In this document: positions 25,438 to 38,339 of the stretch, piece after piece
Numbering within the stretch: position 1 is the stretch's first letter
Layout: each line of letters opens with the position of its first letter
From: Citrus sinensis
Taxonomy: Eukaryota > Streptophyta > Magnoliopsida > Sapindales > Rutaceae
Length of the DNA stretch: 64,000 bases
NCBI RefSeq assembly: GCF_022201045.2
Contig: NC_068557.1
Coordinates: 4,278,001-4,342,000 of the forward strand
Reading direction: 5' to 3'
Notes under the pieces: model-generated
Seen by the model: only the letters and a program-made list of their open reading frames with translations
What the model was told of the DNA's origin: nothing
Database searches by the model: none
Made by a program: the position numbers and the translations under genes

Positions 25438-27966
25438 ATGAACAGAGAAGAAGATGGAGACGACGAGGTAGTGTGCTTGGACGAATCTTTCTTCATCAAT
25501 GACGAGTGAGTGAGAGTGAGAGACAAGTTTCTCTCAGCTCCTTTCTTATTTATTTTTACTAACTCTCTAATGATTTTGCTGATTCACACACTCTCTCTCT
25601 CCACAGTTATCAGCTCACCACTTTCACTTTTGGCTCCCAAGTTCTTCACCTCTTCTGCCTCCAATCTGCTTCAAGTGAGTGTTTTCTTTTTCTGTTTTCT
25701 TATGTATAAATATTTTCCTTTTTATAGAAAATGAAAATATGCGGTCAAAAAATCTTACTATGTGGGCTGTGGAACAGCTGATTTTGATTTGACAGGGCAA
25801 TTGGTGTGGCCTGGTGCTATGCTTATGAATGATTATCTCTCCAAAAACCCTGACGTGCTCCAAGCCTCTTCCATTCTTGAATTAGGCTCTGGCGTTGGTA
25901 TCTCTCAATTCTCATCTAATGTTTATATCATGTTTTTCTTCCCTACTTATTCATCTTCAATTAGGCTCTTCCACATGTGTAAATATACTCATTTTGTGCG
26001 ATGGCATCCTCACACACTGAAATACAGGTTGAGACTTTAAGTATTATTACGGAGCAACATTGATCCCATACATTTGTTTTGCTGTTGAAAACAAATTAGT
26101 TTAATCAAGGGATTCCTGCTTCTTATCATGTATAGATCCTCCTCTTGCTCAATTTATGTTCGGCTGAGTGCCTGTTATATGGGTTCTTTTGTGGTGATTC
26201 TCCTTATGTTGAACAATTTTTAATTTCACTAGCCTCATGATGATTATATCTTTTCTCTTAGCTTTATGTATAACAGATTGCTTCTTCTTGATGTACAGGA
26301 GTTACTGGGATACTCTGCAGCAGATTTTGCCGTGAAGTTCTGTTAACTGACCATAATGAGGAAGTGCTCAAGGTAAGGTCAAATCATTAACTAGAAGTAT
26401 TGGTATGTTTACCTGTAATCTTTCTTGTATTTTGACTTTCTATAGTATCAATCTATTTTCAGATCCTGAAGAAAAATATAGAGCACCACACATCATCTGA
26501 GAATCCTAATAGTGACGCTGGTGAGGGAATGAACTTTATTAGGAACATAAAAATGTTTGCATTAGCTGATGTCTTTTGCTCACATTGTATATGCAGGATT
26601 AGCAGTTGAGAAGTTAGAATGGGGGAATTCTGATCAGATCAACAAAATTATACAGAAATATCCAGGTGGATTTGATCTAATTCTTGGGGCTGACATTTAT
26701 ATCCTATACAACAGATCATTACTGATGACCTCTTTTTTTTAAGCAATATGAACAAATAAAAGAAAGTTAAATTAGTTATAGCTAGGCCTGACGCATTCTA
26801 AGTGGGGCCAGGATAGAGTGCAGAAAACCATCCAAAAGCTTGTCTTAGATTTTGAGGTGGCCTAGAACACCACATGAGAATTTTCCCTTGTATCTATGTC
26901 CTTTTTAACTTGCTTAGACATGACATTATTGAGCATTCTTTGTTGGTTGGTACTTAAAAATTCCTTGACAGTGTCTAAGCTTTCAGCAATCCAGTATTTC
27001 TCCTCTTTTTGACACAGTAGAACAGTTCCTCCGCTTGAAGGGACGAGGACAATGCAAATTCATTTTAGCCTATGTATCCCGAGCCAAGAGGTATGTAATC
27101 AATTAATGAATTTGTTTTAATTTTTGTTTCCACTTCACAAATTCTGACCAGTTTTATTTGTTGGCTCATCTTGGTTGATTGTAATCATTTACCGATGAGT
27201 TTATATGGTGCATTAATATGGGAAGTCTTTTTCATTGATTGAGATTTGTGGCTGCACAAACTGTTGAGGGTGTAATTCTGGAGCTTGTCCTTTTCTGGGG
27301 CCACTCTTCATTTGCCTTGCTTTTCTGTACAGGGGCTTTGTACTTTACCCATCTGAAAACTTCAATTTTCCAGTCCATTTAATACTCAAAAAACTTTGAA
27401 ACAAATTTGCAGATTAAATATCACTATAATTGGGAAACAGCAGTGGATTGATAGAACCTATTTCTTTCTGTAGTTTTCATTTATCATCCCTGCTCAGAGT
27501 TCTGAATTATTGTTGTCAGTTTGCAAAAACATCTTATGAATGATGATATCCGTATTTAGTATCTATCTTTCAACATTGGTGAGCAAATACTAAAATCAGT
27601 TTTCTCCTTTTTTTTCCTTCTATTAAAGATCTTTTAAGTGCTTCAGTAATTCTATTATTAATGTTTATGAACATTTTCCAAATCCCCCCTTGCATCCCTT
27701 TTTGGTTCTCTTGATTGTATTTACCTCTTCAATTTGAGCTGTTTGATGCAATGCTACTTATGTTTTTAATAGTAATTGTAACAAAGATCGAAGCTTTTTT
27801 TTTGTCTCTGCAATTTCTTTTACGCAATGGTATTATTGTGCACAGCATGGATTCAATGGTTCTCAATGAAGCTACTAGGCATGGACTGCTGATAAATGAA
27901 ATAGTTGGGACGCGATCTGTTGTTGGAAATCTTGAAGGAGTTATTTTCGAGGTCACACTTAAATAG
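25438..27966 (+). CDS. METTL21-type protein methyltransferase, 8 exons
   Basis: Exons 25438-25505, 25607-25674, 25778-25897, 26299-26372, 26463-26520, 26597-26698, 26979-27090 and 27846-27966 give 240 residues. The fold is the seven-beta-strand SAM methyltransferase of the METTL16/METTL21 lysine methyltransferase family: QLVWPGAMLMNDYL (about 53-66), SAM motif I ILELGSGVG (78-86), acidic loop LLTDHNEE (100-107), and post-motif FDLILGADICF (155-165). Ends GVIFEVTLK. Resembles Arabidopsis At2g26810 (from memory); the protein substrate is unknown. All introns are GT-AG except intron 6 (26699-26978), which fits a U12-type intron. The stop codon sits in the first unit of a 32-bp tandem repeat. Confidence 0.87.
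26699..26978 (+). other. Probable U12-type (minor spliceosome) intron, AT to AA ends
   Basis: The donor ATATCCTA is one base from the U12 consensus ATATCCTT. A perfect U12 branch site, TTCCTTGAC, lies at 26961-26969. Its A is 10 nt from the intron end, in the preferred window. Joining at T26698 and G26979 keeps the frame and gives GADICFQQSS, as expected for the family. No GT-AG pair does this. The intron would end in AA rather than AC. Confidence 0.7.
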
Positions 27967-28055
27967 ATGCATCAGCACGTGGCAAATTTCTTAAATAGAT
28001 GCATCAGCACATGGCAAATTTCTTAAATAGATGCATCAGCACATGGCAAATTACT
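27961..28055. repeat. Three tandem 32-bp units across a stop codon
   Basis: Units AAATAGATGCATCAGCAC[A/G]TGGCAAATTTCTT start at 27961, 27993 and 28025. The first supplies the last lysine codon and the TAG stop of the methyltransferase gene; the rest is 3' untranslated region. Confidence 0.9.
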
Positions 28056-29328
28056 GAAGTCCTTGCAACTGAGGTGAAGAGATAATAACCACCAAATTTG
28101 GGAGGGCAGAAGCTATAGTGAAAGGTTGCTTTAGAAGGCTTCTGGAGTTTGATGTTCAACTTTCTTGATAATCATAAATTAGCTAATGTAGCAAATCTTT
28201 TGAATAATGGTCCCAAATCAGAAGAAACCAAGGGTTTAGTTCAGCAGTTTATTGTATACGTTTTACAATGTATACCTGAATTTTGCTTCAATGTAATGTC
28301 TATTATTCTTTGGTTGTGTCGTTTGAGTTTCCTTACTAGTACTATGCCTTCATAGTCTTTCTTTTTCATGATAAAAGGTTTACTTTCAGGAAACTTCAAT
28401 AACGCTCAATGTTAGATACTGCCTTTGGGTCATATTTTAGAGGATGGGTGAAAAGTGGCTCTTATATTACATTGGAGTTTTGGTAGGTCTCTGAATCTTC
28501 TAAACGATTACTTAATTTGCATTTCGGTCCAAGCTTGTCATTAAAGGCATTTCTTGCTGAAAAAAAGAATCTCTACATTTGAAATGGCATGATTTCTTGC
28601 TTTGTTTTGGGCTAAAACCTTGCAGAACACCAGCTTTATAAGCCTTAAACAGCATGAGGTGGGATTTGGAAGCATGTGTTAAATACATTGCCCGTTGCTG
28701 ATTTTGCATTTCGTTTGCATGTTGTGTTACTCTTTTTGTGAAAAGATTTTTGTATTGGCTAGTCTTTCTCAATGATAATATCTTATTCTTTGTGCGTTTT
28801 TGGTTGCAGACTTGCAGTTTAGGATCTATTTAATATTTTTACGGACAATAGATTCCTAAAGACTACTAATGTAATATAGATGTGTATAAGAGCTCAAAAC
28901 TTTGTTTAGTCCTGGTCCATGTGTCTCTGAAATGTCAGAATCTCAGAATGAAGGATAAATAGAAAGTTAATTAGACACGAAAGAGAATTGAACAGAAGGG
29001 CCAGATCCCATTTGTTACAATTTGTCATACTGCAGCTGGACATGTTTAATATTTCAAGAAACCTAGGGGGTAAATAAATAATAACCTAAATAAAATTGGG
29101 AAAACAGCATAGTGAGAGATTGAAATTCAGTATTTTTTTTTAAGTTAGAATAAAATATACAATTGTTCCAGTAGCTTCAATCCTACTAGGCTACAACAGT
29201 ATGACTATTAAAGAATGGTGAAAGCAATCTTCACAAAGCTGTCCATGCTGATGCTGCTTCATGCCTGGTTCTACTTTTCATACAATGAATAATTCATTCA
29301 AGTGAGGTGAAAAGGGTTGTTTGTGTCT
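28056..29328. other. Convergent 3' region between METTL and MOC1 genes
   Basis: AT-rich, probably 3' untranslated sequence from both sides. A 68-codon open frame at 28,149-28,355 has no family resemblance and is not called. Confidence 0.5.
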
Positions 29329-32300
29329 TCAGGTCAGCTCTTCTTTTTGAAGTAATTGCACTGTCGCGACAACTTCGCTTCTTTGAGGAACTAATTCACC
29401 TGAGAGATGTGATGAATCTAACTTCAGACCCTTTCCATATGCAGCAATCAGCACAGCATCAGCCTTTCCTGCAGTTTTCAATTACCAAATATGAGGAAAA
29501 TATATGCCGAGGGAGAGCATAAAGTTTGACAAAAACAAAAATTGGTGAGCTTGTGCACAGGCCTTCAGAAAATTTCAGGTCAAATCTCCTGGTCGTTTGA
29601 TTAATCAATAGATGTTTTCAAGTTGTGATCAACAAGGCATATGCTCCATGGTGGCAGATTATTTTACCATGAACTTTGGGGCACCATGCTGGTTACATGT
29701 TCAAGGCATCAGACATTGGGGATAGGTCACCCCAAATCAGAGAGCCAAGTAGGCAATTATGAGCTAATAGAAGCCTCTACATCGTCGTTATCACTACTTG
29801 CTGATTTGGAATAAATCATGCCCAAACAACTCATAATGCCAGCTTTGAAGGCTTGAAAAAGCTGAAACTTTTGCTCTTTATTTCACTTGAAATTTTATGG
29901 CTGCAAAAGGCAACTTGCAAAGATGATTGAACACGATACTGAAAATCTTGTCTGATAGGCTCCCATTGTTTACATGTACCTCATCGATCATAACTCTGAT
30001 GAAATACACAACCATTAAAGTCATGGTTCCAAATTATTTGCTCACATGATATTTTCCTCTGACATTCCTGCCCCTAATGTAATTCAACAGTAACATGATA
30101 CTGCTGATACAAAAGTGAAAAAAGAGGTCGATGGTATGCAAAGGCGATCCAAGTTTTGACACCATCTTAGTTCTTTATTCCAACCGAGGAAAATGATAAT
30201 TCTTACAAGTGATGATATAAAATACAATAAGGGGAAGATATTGTACCATGATCCTTTTTCCTTTTCAACTGGGAACACAAAGATGGAAATAATGTGGACG
30301 CAACCCTCCGGCTATCATCCTGTAAAAAAGTCCATCCATCATAAACAGAAAGGATGTTCTTGAGTTTCAGTCGGTTCAACAGTTTAAATTATGCAGAATC
30401 TTAAAAGGTGCAAAAAAGGGTTTCTCTGACAAGGTTGTTGACAAAACGTAGTAGGCATTAATAGTTTCCTTGACAGAAAGCAAGAAAACAAAACAATGAT
30501 AATGTCAAGAAAGCAACAAAACTTTATAACTCCACTTTGCTTCTCGCAAATTTCAAGGCAAGACGCACGGCTAAAAATAACTGAAAAGAAAAAGAGAAGG
30601 TAAGCAGAAAAACATTTACCAGTATGACAACAACAATATTTATGTTAAACAAACATTATTTATTTGAAGAGTAAAAACTTTATCTACATGTAAATACAGA
30701 TAAAATAAGTGTGTTGATGCAAACCTTTGTAGAGGTGCCTCCTGAGAGTCCATACCAGTTCTTCCATGTTAAAGAGGGAATTGGAACTACGGAAAATCCA
30801 GAGGCAACCAATATCCCAATCCATAATCCATACCCAAATCCTCCACTCCACCAACCCTTGATTAAGTAAAAAGAGATACTCTCAGAGGAGGAACTATGAA
30901 AGTTCTGCAATTTTATTTTGCTTACTTTCTCTTTCAGTAAAATTTCATAACTAGAATTGGCAAATCGACAATTGATATCTCCACATAGGATGTTGAAAAG
31001 CACAAATTTGCAAGAGGGCAAAATTTAAAAAAAGAAAAAAGAAAAAAAAGAGGATACTTATGAGAATTTTCTACTACAAAAGAATGCATTAAACAGATCC
31101 AGTTTTCTTTAGAACAATGCTTGTGAAATGGACGAATTTTCAGCTCATTAACTATGCATGAAATACAAGCCCCGACCATGTATAGAAATGGATCTCTAAT
31201 ATTATTCGATTTCCAGTGAATAATTCAAAAGCTACCCAATAATTCACTATATCAACACAAAAATTACAGCCATAGTGCCACATCCATACATATGGTATCT
31301 TTAGTACAACCGGTAAAGGCAACTGGTATAACAAGGGATTGTCTCTTTAATAAGGCTATATTGCTTTGTCCGAATCAATATTCTAAATGCTATGAAAGCC
31401 TGCCCATCTCTACTTGGCCTAAGGCCACGTATAGAAGAGACAAGAGCAAAATTATAACAGCAGCAAAGAGCATAATCAAACATAACAGTTGTCAAAAATG
31501 GTCCATAAGAAATCTCCCACCAACATGGATAGCACGGACCTGTTTCCCATCTTGTGGATAAGGGATTGACTGCTCTACGTAAGCAGTTGTTCCTGCAATA
31601 AAAACAGCAAAAGTCATTACATAATGTTCAAGCACTGGTGGAAGACAAGAAATGAAAATAGAACATTTTTCTCTAGATATATATTTATGATGTTAGAAAC
31701 TAAAGGCTACCCAAAGTGGAAAATATTCAAATGATGAAAATTGCAAACTCAGCAGTAAATGTAATGACCCACCCAAAGCATTATCTTGACTACCATTTTC
31801 TACAATTTATTTGATTATTAATATCTGCAATGTTGGAAAAAAGAAATTTGTTAAATGTAATGCATAGCATTTATCAAGATTATACTAAACTCATCATAGA
31901 AACTTCTCTCCCTCCTGGGTCACACACACAAAATAATGAAAAAAAAGAACAAATAGAAAAAAGGAGTTGGAAGGAAGAGAAAAGAGCACCAGAGGAGAGG
32001 ATGGTACAGACATTGCCATGTCACATACCAATTGGAGCATCTAAGCTGCGAAGCAACAGGATCATAGACTTCGCATCTAAACGCTTTCGAACTCTTTTAC
32101 CAACTAGTACTGGCAAGTGAGGAGTATCAAACACCTGATAGATTGAGGACAATCAAAGTCATCTCACTTGCCAAATCAAGTCTCATCTAACAAAACAAAT
32201 CATGGTACATGTATAATGGAAGAAAATAATGTGAAAGCCTTGAAAGGCATCTCAAGCTGATAAAAAGGCCTTTAACATGCATATTCTACAGTCAGTTTCA

Positions 32301-33192
32301 TTCAAAAGCCAATTTCATAGTTCAGTTGCACCCAACAAACAAGTAGTATAAAGAGAATTACAACATCTAATTCACCGATACCCATAAAATTCCTTTCTTC
32401 ATAATATCATGAGACTCACTTCATTTCACAACTTCTCTGGTAGCAGACAATGTTACAAATGCGTGACACTTTCATAAATTAAAGCACATTATTCCATTCG
32501 TAGGGAATTAATTTTAAAAAAAATGGGTGGAACACAGGGTTTTTTGTTTTCAATCAATCAAATTATGAGCCTAAACACTAAATCCTCAAAATAATAATAT
32601 AAAATTACCACCTTTCAAGATGATTCTACAAGATTCCCAATAAAAATATTAGATGTAGAGTCCAGATGTAGCTTTTGTAATCATTGAAATGATGATTACC
32701 AAGAAACGATGGACACTTTGTTTCTTTAATTTCCCAGACATGTAAAGGTCCCTACCATTATTACAAGAATTGGGTAGACACCTGGACCATGTCTGGTCTG
32801 ATCACCGTTTACAACAAACAAATAAACAAACAACAAAATTACTGTATTACCTCAGCAGAGCAGCCGTTGTGGTCGGATTTCAAGACGGCCAAAGCGCCGG
32901 AGAGGTCCGGGTCAATACCTAGAGCCCATTGGGAATCCGCATTGGTTTGGTTCGCTGTCAAGTCGTGAACGTGAAGAGGAGGAAAAGTGAGAGAATCCAG
33001 CCAGTTTTGCTTCATTTGGGCTGCCACCGCTGCTTTAGTTGTATCACCAGCAGCCGCAGCCCTAACGAGTAGCGTTCTTCCATGTTGAGCAAATGGGTAT
33101 GTGCAAAGGGTTCTGATTTTGGAGGAGACGAATGTGTTCATCGATATGCAATGGCTTTGTAATTGTGGCTGTATCTTCACTGTTGTTTCCAT
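29329..33192 (-). CDS. MOC1: MOC1, chloroplast Holliday junction resolvase, 6 exons
   Basis: Minus-strand exons, in coding order: 33192-32851, 32134-32029, 31592-31540, 30856-30725, 30319-30247 and 29468-29329, giving 281 residues with matched phases. MOC1 is a RuvC/RNase H-fold nuclease that resolves four-way junctions in plastid DNA and is needed for nucleoid segregation. The acidic catalytic set is visible: [10 protein letters not shown] (D94, D96), YVEQS (E156) and [20 protein letters not shown] (D234, H235, D239). [20 protein letters not shown] (168-187) is a strong family signature. The first 50 or so residues are rich in S, T, A and R and poor in acids, as in a plastid transit peptide. 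A later in-frame ATG (MNTFVSS, residue 19) is an alternative start. Divergent from CPN10. Confidence 0.9.
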
Positions 33193-33549
33193 CGAACCAA
33201 AACCAGTAAACTATCCACCTACGGACGCCTTTGTACTCTTCTTCAAAACCTATCTCGGCTCTCTCCCATACGGACCGGATCGAATTAAGATGCGAACCGA
33301 ACCAGAAGATAAAAAAATACATATAATTAATACATTATTTTTACTTTTATTATATTAAGATATATATTTTTTTCTTTTTTACCTTTCAATTCTATTTGGG
33401 AATGAATTTTTTCGTGCATGCACAGCGCAACTTTATATCTGTATATTTTAAGGGTTTAATAAATCGATTTTTAAATCATAAGATATTTATTTAATAATTG
33501 ATGAGATAATTAATTTATTTAAAATTTGTAAAAAATTATATGTACCGTG

Positions 33550-34418
33550 TAGGGATGGCAATTGTACCCGTAAACCCGTAAATCCGCCCAAACCCATCCC
33601 TCAAAACCCGCCCGTTGCGGGTAATTTTACCCGTTGCGGGCGGGTTTAGTATTATAAATTAAAACCCGCACATGGATGCGGGTGGGTTTGCTATTAACTT
33701 TATATCTGGTGGATACCCGCATGGATATCCACAAAACCCGCAATATTGTTTTCAAATATTTTTAATTTAATTTAAATATAAAAATGTATAAAGAAAATAA
33801 TGTCATTAATTAAATTACCAAATAGCCAAAGGCTCAAAGTTGTGTATGTGGCCTATAGCCTATTCTAAAGTCATAATCTAAAGAAAACTAAAGGCATTTT
33901 CCTTCGAATTAGTATTTGAAAATATTAATCTTAATTATTATTATAGGCATTGTGTTGGATGGGTGCTTATGGTGGTGAATGAAATGAATATCTTCTCTTG
34001 GAGCTTGTTTTAAATGATAATATGAAATGTAATTATTATTTTTAGATACTAGTTTGTGTTTTTTAAATGGATTTGTGTAATTTATACTTAAATTTGAAAA
34101 TTTGTATTGAATTGATGTGAAAATTTTAATTTTTCATTTACATTATTTAAATATAAAATTGAGTATGTTATATGGAATTTAAGGTTGTTATTATAAATTT
34201 ATATATTAAACATTTGTGATTTTAAATACGGAAACTCGCAAAAAATCCGCCGGATACTATTGCGGGTTTGGTAATTATTAAAACCCGCTGCGGGTGGGTT
34301 TTTGTAAAAAAATTAAAACCCGCTGCGGGTTGCGGGTGAGTTTGGTAATTTAAATTTTGTGCGGATTTGGGTTTGATAACGACAAATCCGCTGCGGGTGG
34401 TACCCATTGCCATCCCTA
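33550..34418. mobile_element. 869-bp non-autonomous hAT element
   Basis: Perfect 13-bp terminal inverted repeats, TAGGGATGGCAAT, and a perfect 8-bp target duplication GTACCGTG at 33542-33549 and 34419-34426. An 8-bp duplication is the hAT signature. Both ends carry subterminal arrays of GGGT/ACCC units such as CCGCTGCGGGT, as hAT transposases bind short repeats there. The interior is AT-rich with no transposase. It lies between MOC1 and CPN10, close to both promoters. Confidence 0.93.
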
Positions 34419-34499
34419 GTACCGTGCGACACATTTGACACCGGACACGGACAAGTAGTCAGAGTAGGGGTGGGCAATAGCGTAATTTCAGAATGGGAT

Positions 34500-34507
34500 A
34501 AACCCTA
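34500..34507 (+). promoter_or_regulatory. Telo-box AAACCCTA before CPN10
   Basis: Short motif found in many plant genes for translation and growth, here about 110 bp upstream of the start codon. One copy of an 8-mer is weak evidence alone. Confidence 0.35.
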
Positions 34508-34615
34508 GTGGCTTGTTCTTTCTTTTCTTAAACCCTTCAACCTCTATTTGCTTGCATCATAAAGAAAAGAAGAAAGTTTTGGTGAAGTCCCCTCCTGTTT
34601 GTTCGTGAAGAGAAA

Positions 34616-37264
34616 ATGGCAAAGAGATTGATTCCAGCATTCAGTCGCGTTTTGGTTGAAAAAATAATCCCTCCTTCCAAAACCAACTCCGGAATCTTAC
34701 TTCCTGAGAAAACAAGCAAGGTTATTTTTTTTTCTATTTTAATTTATATTCTCATTTACTTGTAGCCTTTTGTTGCTTACATGTTTTGTGAGTTACACTG
34801 TTGCTCTTTCAAATCCCAAACTCTATTTGTTTTTACATTACTTTCATGAATTCAAGTGCCTTTTTTTTTTAAAAAAAAAAAAGCACCCGCGTCTGGTTTT
34901 TAATTGCATTATGTTGTAGTCATGTGGTTTTGCTTTGGATTTGGCTTGTTTAGCGTTTTTGATTGATGGGTATTGCTCTGATTAAAAAAAAAAAGGGAAA
35001 AAGCACCCAATTTTCAATTTGTTCATATTGCCTTGACATTTCTGTTAGAGGGCCTGGTTTTTAATCGCAAAATGTAGCAGTCACGTTGCTTTGCTTTGGA
35101 TTTTACTTGTTTAGCGTTCTGATTAATGGGTATTGCTCTGATTTTAATATTTTTATATACCTGACTGAATATCCTTTAAGGGATTTTTCTTTATTTCTTC
35201 TGTATAAATCCCTAAATGAAAAAAAAAAAATTATCGATATATGTGTGCCCTCAACTATTTGGGTATTTTTCTAAAATTAACATGCAATAGTGACTAACGA
35301 AAAGTTAAAGATATCTCCTTTTCATCTCCCATTTATCCCCGTCCTGATGCTAAGAATTTGTTGTGTTCCGTGAGGATCGTGTGTCGCACCCTTTCTTTAA
35401 TCCACTAAAGTGCACTTATGTGGAAGAGTAGAGCCTCTGCTTATAAGGCATAACACCATTCTTGACTTAGCCAAATGGACCCTCTACCCTTCACCATTTT
35501 TTGCCCTCCTATCATTCCTTGCACAAAAAGTCTTCCATTTGTAGATGGTTTTTGCTCAATTACTTCATAAGTCTGAGAATAAGAGAGTATAGAATGTAGT
35601 ATGAATGTTTTCTGATTGTGGAGAGTAGCATGTTACATGACTAAGATCAATACAACTGGTTAATAAACTGGTTCTAAACATCCTAATGTGTGAGAGGAAA
35701 AGGCTTGAGGAAAAGGCCAGACATTTAATTTATATCCTTGTTGAAGAGTTAGCTATGTTTATGATGAATGGATGCTTCTTCTTCTCTTGGTATTTCCTGA
35801 GCACCATTAGTTCTAACATAACTTCCAATAAATTTTTTCTATTTATCTGCATCTTTTGGCAAGCGTGTTATTCAATTTGGGAAATGAAGATCCGTATATA
35901 TGCAATTTGTAAAGTTTTATATTTATTTGTTTGTTAGCTGGCTATCTTAAGTCTGTTATTGTTATATTCATTGTTATTTATTTATTTATAAAATTTCAGC
36001 TGATTTCTGGAAAAGTTGTTGCTGTGGGTCCTGGAGCTCGTGATGTCAATGGAAAGTTTATTCCTGTAAGTGTGAAGGAAGGAGATACTGTTCTTTTGCC
36101 CGAGTATGGGGGGGCTGAAGTTAAGCTTGGTGATAAAAAGTATGTCTTAGTGCCTCTTGTTGAGTCATACACTTATATCTTGAATTGACTCCATAGATTT
36201 AAGAACTGGTTTACACTTGAGTGTGGAATGTGTTTATAATTTTCCTAAATAATGGATGCTTTTCATTGCTTTATACGATATGGATGAATCAATTCTTCAA
36301 GTTGTTCCAATTTTCCATCATAAGTTATTGAAGGAGACCCTGTTAGTTTACTTGATCTCTATTTCCTCAACATTTGATAGACATTACATCTATCTCACCT
36401 TCAAAGGATACAGACCTTTGGCAGGCTGCAACATCTAAGTGGGTGCTGTAACTTTAATGGTTTTATACTTCTTTTTTGTGGACTTCATATCAACCATTTG
36501 TCAATCTCGTCATTAATAATGAATTATAGTTTCCTGTAAAGAAGTACAATATGATGTTGAATCTATGCAGTATTTTATGTGTACACTGATATGTAGGGAT
36601 GCAAAATTCCGTACTCTTCCTTAACCTAGTTAACATAGGAAAGATTGAAATGGTGACTACATTTATGGAATGCTGGAAATCTATGCAATGTTATTATTTG
36701 AAATTATAATGTGTGGACAAGGTTCAGAACTTGAGACTGGACAACATGACTCAATATTCAAGGTGATTTTTTTTGTGTTATTCTGACTTCTAATGGGAAC
36801 TTTTTATTTCAAGTGCCTCAAAACTGGCATGATCGTGATAATACAGGCAAGTTAAAAATTTTCATGATTTGAATTTGATTGATGATTCTAGCTATTAAGC
36901 ACTTCATGGCAACTATGAACACATATACCATGTTAGCACATATGCAACAATAGCATTCTGAAATGCATTTTCTTTTCATGAATATTCTGGAAAGTTTGAG
37001 CATTTTTTTTTTGTGCTTGTACTGCTTTTAAAGGGTCTAACTTTTGTTAGTGTCATATTTTGGTCATGAAGTGGCTTTCTTTCCCTTGCTTATCATTGTA
37101 GTATGATCACTTATTTCCCACTAAAATGATTCTCTGTTGTGCTTCACAAGCGATGAAAATTCATGAAAACTGACTTGATTTTTTTTTTCCTTTGGCTTTT
37201 CTTTTCTTGTAGGTACCATCTGTACGAGGATGAGTCCATCCTGGGAACACTTCATGACCATTGA
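34616..37264 (+). CDS. CPN10: 10-kDa co-chaperonin CPN10, 3 exons
   Basis: Exons 34616-34720, 36000-36139 and 37213-37264 give 98 residues, the standard GroES/Cpn10 length. The sequence runs MAKRLIPAFSRVLVEKI, mobile loop with PPSKTNSGILLPEKTSK (about 20-36), GKVVAVGPGARD (39-50), VKEGDTVLLPEYGGAEVKLG (about 57-76), then YHLYEDESILGTLHDH. Cpn10 caps the Cpn60 folding chamber; no transit peptide is visible, as is usual for the mitochondrial plant form. The start is the first ATG. Keeping intron 2 would give a 97-residue variant ending YTYILN, which lacks the conserved C-terminal beta-strand and is unlikely to be the main product. Confidence 0.95.
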
Positions 37265-38339
37265 AAAATATTGCTCTTTGATTGCATCTAGTAATGGCAG
37301 CTTTAATAATTCAAAGTTGTCGGCTGGAGCAGCCTTGTGACTGAATATTAGTGCTATATACATTTAAACTTATTTAGGACTTGAGAAGTGTTTTCATATA
37401 ACTTGATGTACTAGTTCAGAAACTAATTTGCGACTGAGAATTGCTAAGAATTGCTAAGGGCTGCAGTTTATAGCGCATTATTCGAAGTGCCCTTTGGTCC
37501 GTTTTCATTTGTCCTCCTCCTGTAATTTGCCTTTTTTACTCGGGTCAGGTTTAGGGGTCCAAGACAATCCCTGACCGAATCTACGTCTGGGCATTTGTTT
37601 GTGGGCCCTCAAACTCAATCCAATTAAATTGCAAACTGATTCAGTCCTCCACGCCCGACCCGGATTGTTCGGGTTCCCACAGCCCCATACCCACGGGGAT
37701 TTTTGCCATCCATTTTCTTCTGAAGCTTTCAATATAAGCTTTTGTGTGTTTCAATCAGGAGGTAAGAGGAACTAAGATGTTGGGTACTTGGGTAGCAAAT
37801 TTAGACGGGACAGTGGAGGTCAATGCAATAACTAACAAGCCAGTATATGGTTTTTTCTATTTATTAAGCCTCCAGTATATGGCTGTCAAGAAATATATTT
37901 ATAATGACCACTCTGCTTTCAGAATAATACTAATTTTTGAAATAAAAGAAGTAAATTCTTTTTTTAATTTTGTAAATAATTTTTATGAAAATTAGAAAAT
38001 TAAACGAATATACACATAGCATCCATCCACCTTTCTCAAAATATTTTAACATCATTTCCTCTTAACTTTGAATTTTCTCACTTCACAAACAATTCAGTCC
38101 ATCAAAATGTCCAAAGAAATCCATAATTTGCATAACATGATCATTAGAGACATAAAACATAAACATTAATCAACACCCCAAAAAATTCTAAGTGGAAAAG
38201 ATAGAATGGCCAATAAATGATCGATTTTACTAGAATTTTACACAACAATATATATTTCTTTTTCCAGAGCAATATTCTGGAAATCGTTGAATGCTGATAA
38301 ATATTGCTAAATCAAAAAGTTTCGATAACACCTAAAACC
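37265..38339. other. Convergent intergenic region with a hAT-end-like remnant
   Basis: Around 37,530-37,710 there is a GC-richer block with GACCCGGATTGTTCGGGTTC and an end GGGGATTTTTGCCATCC, which resembles one hAT terminus (compare GGATGGCA in the element at 33,550). No partner end or target duplication was found, so it may be a truncated copy. The rest is AT-rich and featureless. Confidence 0.4.

Larger units (their letters stand above)
33193..34615. other. Divergent promoter region of MOC1 and CPN10
   Basis: 1.4 kb between two start codons pointing apart, 869 bp of which is a hAT-like insertion (33550-34418). A telo-box AAACCCTA lies at 34500-34507, about 110 bp before the CPN10 ATG. Confidence 0.55.

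Noticed and set aside
36000..36188. CPN10 ending at the in-frame TGA at 36,186-36,188
   Set aside because: A canonical donor at 36,140 and a third exon at 37,213 restore the standard family C-terminus, so the stop is intronic.
37530..37710. A third complete hAT element
   Set aside because: Only one hAT-like end (GCCATCC) is visible; no partner end and no 8-bp duplication, so at most a fragment.
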